Part shown: positions 60,682 to 64,000 of the stretch, in pieces
How the letters are laid out: each line of letters starts with the position of its first letter
Numbering within the stretch: the first letter of the stretch is position 1
Assembly: GCA_903851365.1 (NCBI GenBank)
Contig: CAINOB010000064.1
Location: 62,001-126,000, forward strand
DNA from: an uncultured Bacteroidota bacterium
GTDB taxonomy: Bacteria; Bacteroidota; Bacteroidia; Bacteroidales; UBA12481
DNA: 64,000 nt
Direction of reading: 5' to 3'
The notes under the pieces: model-generated
Seen by the model: the letters and a program-made list of their open reading frames with translations, nothing else
What the model was told of the DNA's origin: nothing
The model's database searches: none
Made by a program: the position numbers and the translations under genes

Positions 60682-62877
60682 ATGAAAACACTCCTAACCA
60701 CTTTGCTTTTTTTGTTTTTCCTGGGAACGGCCATTCAGGCTCAGGAGAAAACTGCCGACCAAAAAATTGTTGAAGGTATTTACCAGGAAGAGGTCACCGG
60801 CGACCTCGACAAAGCCGCTGTTATCTTTAATGATGTTCTCAAAAATTGCGCTGGCGACCGTGTCATTTGTGCCCGTGCCCTGTACCATCTCGGCTTGGTG
60901 GCCGAGAAGAAGGCAGGAGCGAAGGAGGGCCAGAAAGCAGAAAGTTATTACGTGCAGCTGATTGAGAAATATCCCGATGCCGGCGAATATACCGACCTTG
61001 CGCGCAATCGCTTATCCAAACTCCGTGATGCCAACACCTTTATTGATCCCCGCGACGGGCATAAATACCGGACGGTAAAAATCGGTAGCCAGGTCTGGAT
61101 GGCGGAAAATCTGGCATACATGCCGCATGTAAATCCAAATAACAAGCAGGAATGGGGTATCTGGGTATATGATTATGACGGAGATGATGTAGCCGCAGCT
61201 AAGGCCACCGGTAACTATCAGAAATATGGATGTCTTTATGATTGGGCTATGGCAATGGACATAGAACCTAAATATTTAGAACAGCCATGGAACGGAAACT
61301 CTCAAAATCACCAGGGAATCTGCCCTCCGGGTTGGCATTTGCCCATGGATGAGGATTGGAAAATATTGGAAAAGAGCATGGGTTTGCCGGATTCGTTGGC
61401 AAATGACCTTGGTAATTGGCGAGGCAAGTCAACAATAGGCCGAAAATTGAAATCATCCAGTGGGTGGAATAGCGATGGGAATGGGGATGGTTCCAGTAAA
61501 TTCGATATTGTCCCTGCCGGAGCCCGCTGGGCGGGACGGTCGGTTAGACCAGAGCTATTGGGCTACGAAGCTGATTTTTGGAGTTCTACTGAAGGAGATT
61601 CAGCTGAACTCAAGGAATCCGATTATTCGAACGCATCTTTGTACCGAGATTTTATAGGAACAGGGATATGGAAAGACGGCATATTCCGAGACTGTGAGAC
61701 AAAACAAAATGGATATTCAGTCAGATGCATTAAATCAATATTAAAACCAGGAGATCCAATGCATTTGCAGGAATCAGCACTTGAAAAACGGGTGGTTCCC
61801 TTGACAATTAAAAGGCAGCCGAATGATCCTGCTGTCAAACGCCCAACGCCTGACCTCCTCTGGGTTCTCAAGACCCAGCCAGGCTGGGATGTGTTTCCTG
61901 AAAAAAACATTGTATTTTATAGTACGACTGAAGGGATGGTTGGCCGAGATAGTACTAATGCAGTTTATAAGATAAATGCAGCCGATATCATTACGGGGAA
62001 ATTGCTCTGGAGTACGAAACTGAGCTCTTCAGTCTGGGGTAATCATCCGGCTATTGAAAATGGGATAGCCTATTTTTGTACCTTCAATGGGACATTTTAT
62101 GGTATTTCCTTGAGTTCAGGTCAAATAGTTTGGGAAAACAAAGCTATTAGAAGGTCTGTGTATATTCAGGTATTAAACAATGTTTTATATAAAATAGGAC
62201 CTGAGTTGATTGCTTTGGATCTTAAGACCAATAATGTAATCTGGAAGTTTGGATTGCAAGGCAACCTAATCTCTGGTTTTGTCATCGAAAATGATAGGAT
62301 TTATGCAACTGTTAAATCAACGAACAATAAAATTAATTCGACTGATACAGGTCCGACTTTGTGTGCCTTAAGAATTACAAATGGTGAAAAATTGTGGGAG
62401 TACTCGTGTCCGGCTAACCAAATGATGACTTTACCAATCATTTCCGATAGCTTGGTATGCTTTTGGAATGAAAATGGCTATATATATGGGATTGATAAGG
62501 TAAAAGGCATTAAAGCATGGAGATCTTACGCAGGTGCTGGTTTTGGCCCAGAATTGGTAAAATCCGGAAGTTTTATTTATGCCATTAGCATGAATAAATC
62601 AGAGTTGCTATCAGTGGATTCAAAACTGGGCAATGTCGTATGGTCTTTTTCTACAGCAAAATTATCTTACCGATCGCCACTTATTCATAAAAATCAGGTC
62701 ATACTTTTCGATGACAAGGATAAATGTGCAATTGGAGTAGACCAATTAACAGGAAAACAATTATGGGAATTCCAGTTGCCCGGTATTGTAAGAGGCAGGG
62801 GTAAAATCGAAAACGACAGATTATTCGTTTTCCTTGCCGATGGACTTTACTGTTACGATTTATCCAAACTGAAATAG
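60682..62877 (+). CDS. Exported FISUMP domain plus PQQ-like beta-propeller protein
   Basis: This 731-residue protein has a signal peptide (LTTLLFLFFLGTAIQAQ). Residues about 24-110 look like TPR-type helices (VIFNDVLKNC, ICARALYHLGLVAEKK). A FISUMP (major paralogous) domain follows, with DGHKYRTVKIGSQVWMAENL near 116-135, GICPPGWHLPMDEDW and FWSSTE, ending in YSVRCIK. The C-terminal 360 residues form a PQQ-like propeller with repeated blades (KLLWSTKLSSSVWGNHP, GQIVWENKAI, EKLWEYSCPANQMM, KQLWEFQLPG). It is probably surface-exposed or periplasmic; the role is unknown. It has operator-like repeats shared with the upstream two-component genes and its own terminator. Confidence 0.85.
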   Translation: MKTLLTTLLFLFFLGTAIQAQEKTADQKIVEGIYQEEVTGDLDKAAVIFNDVLKNCAGDRVICARALYHLGLVAEKKAGAKEGQKAESYYVQLIEKYPDAGEYTDLARNRLSKLRDANTFIDPRDGHKYRTVKIGSQVWMAENLAYMPHVNPNNKQEWGIWVYDYDGDDVAAAKATGNYQKYGCLYDWAMAMDIEPKYLEQPWNGNSQNHQGICPPGWHLPMDEDWKILEKSMGLPDSLANDLGNWRGKSTIGRKLKSSSGWNSDGNGDGSSKFDIVPAGARWAGRSVRPELLGYEADFWSSTEGDSAELKESDYSNASLYRDFIGTGIWKDGIFRDCETKQNGYSVRCIKSILKPGDPMHLQESALEKRVVPLTIKRQPNDPAVKRPTPDLLWVLKTQPGWDVFPEKNIVFYSTTEGMVGRDSTNAVYKINAADIITGKLLWSTKLSSSVWGNHPAIENGIAYFCTFNGTFYGISLSSGQIVWENKAIRRSVYIQVLNNVLYKIGPELIALDLKTNNVIWKFGLQGNLISGFVIENDRIYATVKSTNNKINSTDTGPTLCALRITNGEKLWEYSCPANQMMTLPIISDSLVCFWNENGYIYGIDKVKGIKAWRSYAGAGFGPELVKSGSFIYAISMNKSELLSVDSKLGNVVWSFSTAKLSYRSPLIHKNQVILFDDKDKCAIGVDQLTGKQLWEFQLPGIVRGRGKIENDRLFVFLADGLYCYDLSKLK

Positions 62878-62897
62878 GTACCGAATTTTAATTTTTC

Positions 62898-62933
62898 AAG
62901 CCCCTGCCAGTCTCTTCTGGTGGGGGCTTTTGG
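62898..62933 (+). terminator. Intrinsic terminator after the FISUMP-PQQ gene
   Basis: AAGCCCCtgCCAG pairs with CTGGtgGGGGCTT around a short loop, followed by TTTTGG. It lies 20 nt after the stop. Confidence 0.75.
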
Positions 62934-63026
62934 TTAGTGGTTGGTGGTTCTGAGATGCACCCACCCCGGCCCTCATCTATGGATTCATAAGCTGAATTAG
63001 GACTTAATATGCCCTAGAGTCTTACC

Positions 63027-64000
63027 CTATTTCCCGGCAGGTTTATCACTGGTTTCAATCACCAGTGTTCCGCCCTTTAATATATCAGCAAAACGGAGCT
63101 TCAACTTATCCAGTTTGTGCCCATTCAGCGTAGCCGACTGTATATAAAATGAATCATCTGAGAGGTTCCTGGTCTCAATGATAAAGGTTTTCCCACCATA
63201 ATATTTATCGTCCAGCTTAATCGTGATTTTATCAAACAAGGGAGTACTCAAATCGAAAGCCGGGTCTGCGGTAGTTCCTCCATCCATCGAAAACAAACCC
63301 ATGGCACTCATCACAAACCATGCGCCCATCTGCCCTTCATCCTCATCGCCTTCCCAGCCATGATAAGGATCGGAGCCATAGTAAGAGTTCATGATCTCCC
63401 TGACATATTTTTGAGTGAGCCAGGGTTTTCCAGAGTAATTAAACAACCAGGCCGCCTGCATATTTACCTCATTGCCATGGTTGACATAAAACTCAGCCGT
63501 TTGTCCTTCAGTCCGGTCCAGGGCATGAGCGGCGAAATTATATTGCCTTGATTTTTCAAATCCCTCCACCAAACGCTTATTAAATAAATCCTTCCCCATG
63601 GCTTCGACCAATCCAGGCACATTCTGGGGAACGTAAAAAGAGTATTCCCAGCCATTGCCTTCGATCCAGTATTTAGCCGAAAACGGGGAATAATCAGGCA
63701 GCCATTTTCCCATCGAATCACGTGGTACCGACCATTTCAAGTCGGGGTGAAACAGGTTTCTCCAGTTTTCCGACCGCTTAAGGTAAAATTCATAATCAGC
63801 CTTTTTTCCCAGTGCGTTAGCCATCTGCGCAACACAATAATCATTAAAGGCATAATCAAGTGTCTGGCAGGCAGGCCCTACCTCATAGGGAACATAGCCA
63901 AGTTTTTTATAAATATTTTGAAAAGCGTTACCTGCCGGACCCGAATAGGGTGTCAGTCGCCCTCCCTGGTAATCAACTGTATGTTTTATTGCCTGATACA
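63027..64000 (-). CDS. GH92 alpha-mannosidase, C-terminal part cut by window edge
   Basis: The last 324 or so residues of a GH92 enzyme are visible; the frame stays open to the right edge (upstream reads LDYAFNDYCVAQMANALG). Conserved blocks include KYWIEGNGWEYSFYVPQNVP, GNEVNMQAAWLFNYSGKPWL, WEGDEDEGQMGAWFVMSAMG with the catalytic acidic Asp region, and FDLSTPLFDKITIKL. GH92 enzymes are calcium-dependent exo-alpha-mannosidases that act on N-glycans and other mannosides. It converges on the FISUMP-PQQ gene. Confidence 0.92.
   Translation of the reverse strand, partial: YQAIKHTVDYQGGRLTPYSGPAGNAFQNIYKKLGYVPYEVGPACQTLDYAFNDYCVAQMANALGKKADYEFYLKRSENWRNLFHPDLKWSVPRDSMGKWLPDYSPFSAKYWIEGNGWEYSFYVPQNVPGLVEAMGKDLFNKRLVEGFEKSRQYNFAAHALDRTEGQTAEFYVNHGNEVNMQAAWLFNYSGKPWLTQKYVREIMNSYYGSDPYHGWEGDEDEGQMGAWFVMSAMGLFSMDGGTTADPAFDLSTPLFDKITIKLDDKYYGGKTFIIETRNLSDDSFYIQSATLNGHKLDKLKLRFADILKGGTLVIETSDKPAGK

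Overview
The window comes from a member of the Bacteroidota, probably an environmental or gut polysaccharide degrader of the Bacteroidales/Marinilabiliales type. The evidence is a SusC/SusD pair, a short (287 aa) primary sigma factor, promoters with the Bacteroidota -7 element TAnnTTTG in front of many genes, a type IX secretion sorting-domain remnant, a tmRNA tag ending ALAA, DUF4199 and FISUMP proteins, and many lipoproteins. No tRNA, rRNA, CRISPR array, insertion sequence or phage gene was seen.

Left part (1-23.5 kb), mostly housekeeping: a methyltransferase/glycosyltransferase/DUF4199 operon, the small SRP RNA, a PD40 lipoprotein, threonylcarbamoyl-AMP synthase, ComEC, a TPR lipoprotein, peptide deformylase, RuvX, PEP carboxykinase, pyruvate:ferredoxin oxidoreductase, Rho, the primary sigma factor, ribulose-phosphate epimerase, CysQ, a saccharopine/alanine-dehydrogenase-like enzyme and tmRNA. 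From 19 to 23.5 kb lies a more accessory stretch: a decayed T9SS gene end, a second methyltransferase, a short Crp/Fnr regulator, a ferredoxin, and an ERG4/ERG24-type sterol-reductase-like membrane protein translationally coupled to a short-chain dehydrogenase.

Right part (23.7-64 kb), a carbohydrate island of several units. (1) LacI regulator, GDP-mannose 3,5-epimerase-like protein, GH27 alpha-galactosidase, GH42 beta-galactosidase and GH101 endo-alpha-N-acetylgalactosaminidase, which suggests use of galactose-rich O-glycans. (2) ChrA transporter, PAPS-type sulfotransferase, APS kinase and a convergent ASST-family lipoprotein, which together look like a sulfate-transfer cassette. (3) SusC/SusD with a ROK regulator, and upstream of it an operon of a barrel-type lipoprotein, a cytidylyltransferase/GHMP-kinase fusion, a Tat-exported sugar isomerase-like protein and a GH2 enzyme. 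(4) A sodium/sugar symporter, L-arabinose isomerase and type II pantothenate kinase operon. (5) A GH106 rhamnosidase-like enzyme, a histidine kinase/response regulator pair, a FISUMP-PQQ protein, and the C-terminal part of a GH92 mannosidase at the right edge.

The most notable signals beyond gene calls are these. Pairs of direct repeats (TTCTTGACAC-like, 21 bp apart) lie both before the two-component operon and before the FISUMP-PQQ gene, and look like the operator of that system. Degenerate heptanucleotide repeats occur at several loci, one of them inside the chrA reading frame. A nucleotidyltransferase/GHMP fusion sits in a sugar operon. The sulfotransferase/APS kinase/ASST neighbourhood and the sterol-reductase/dehydrogenase pair also stand out. 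All functions are inferred from reading the sequence; no database search was possible.
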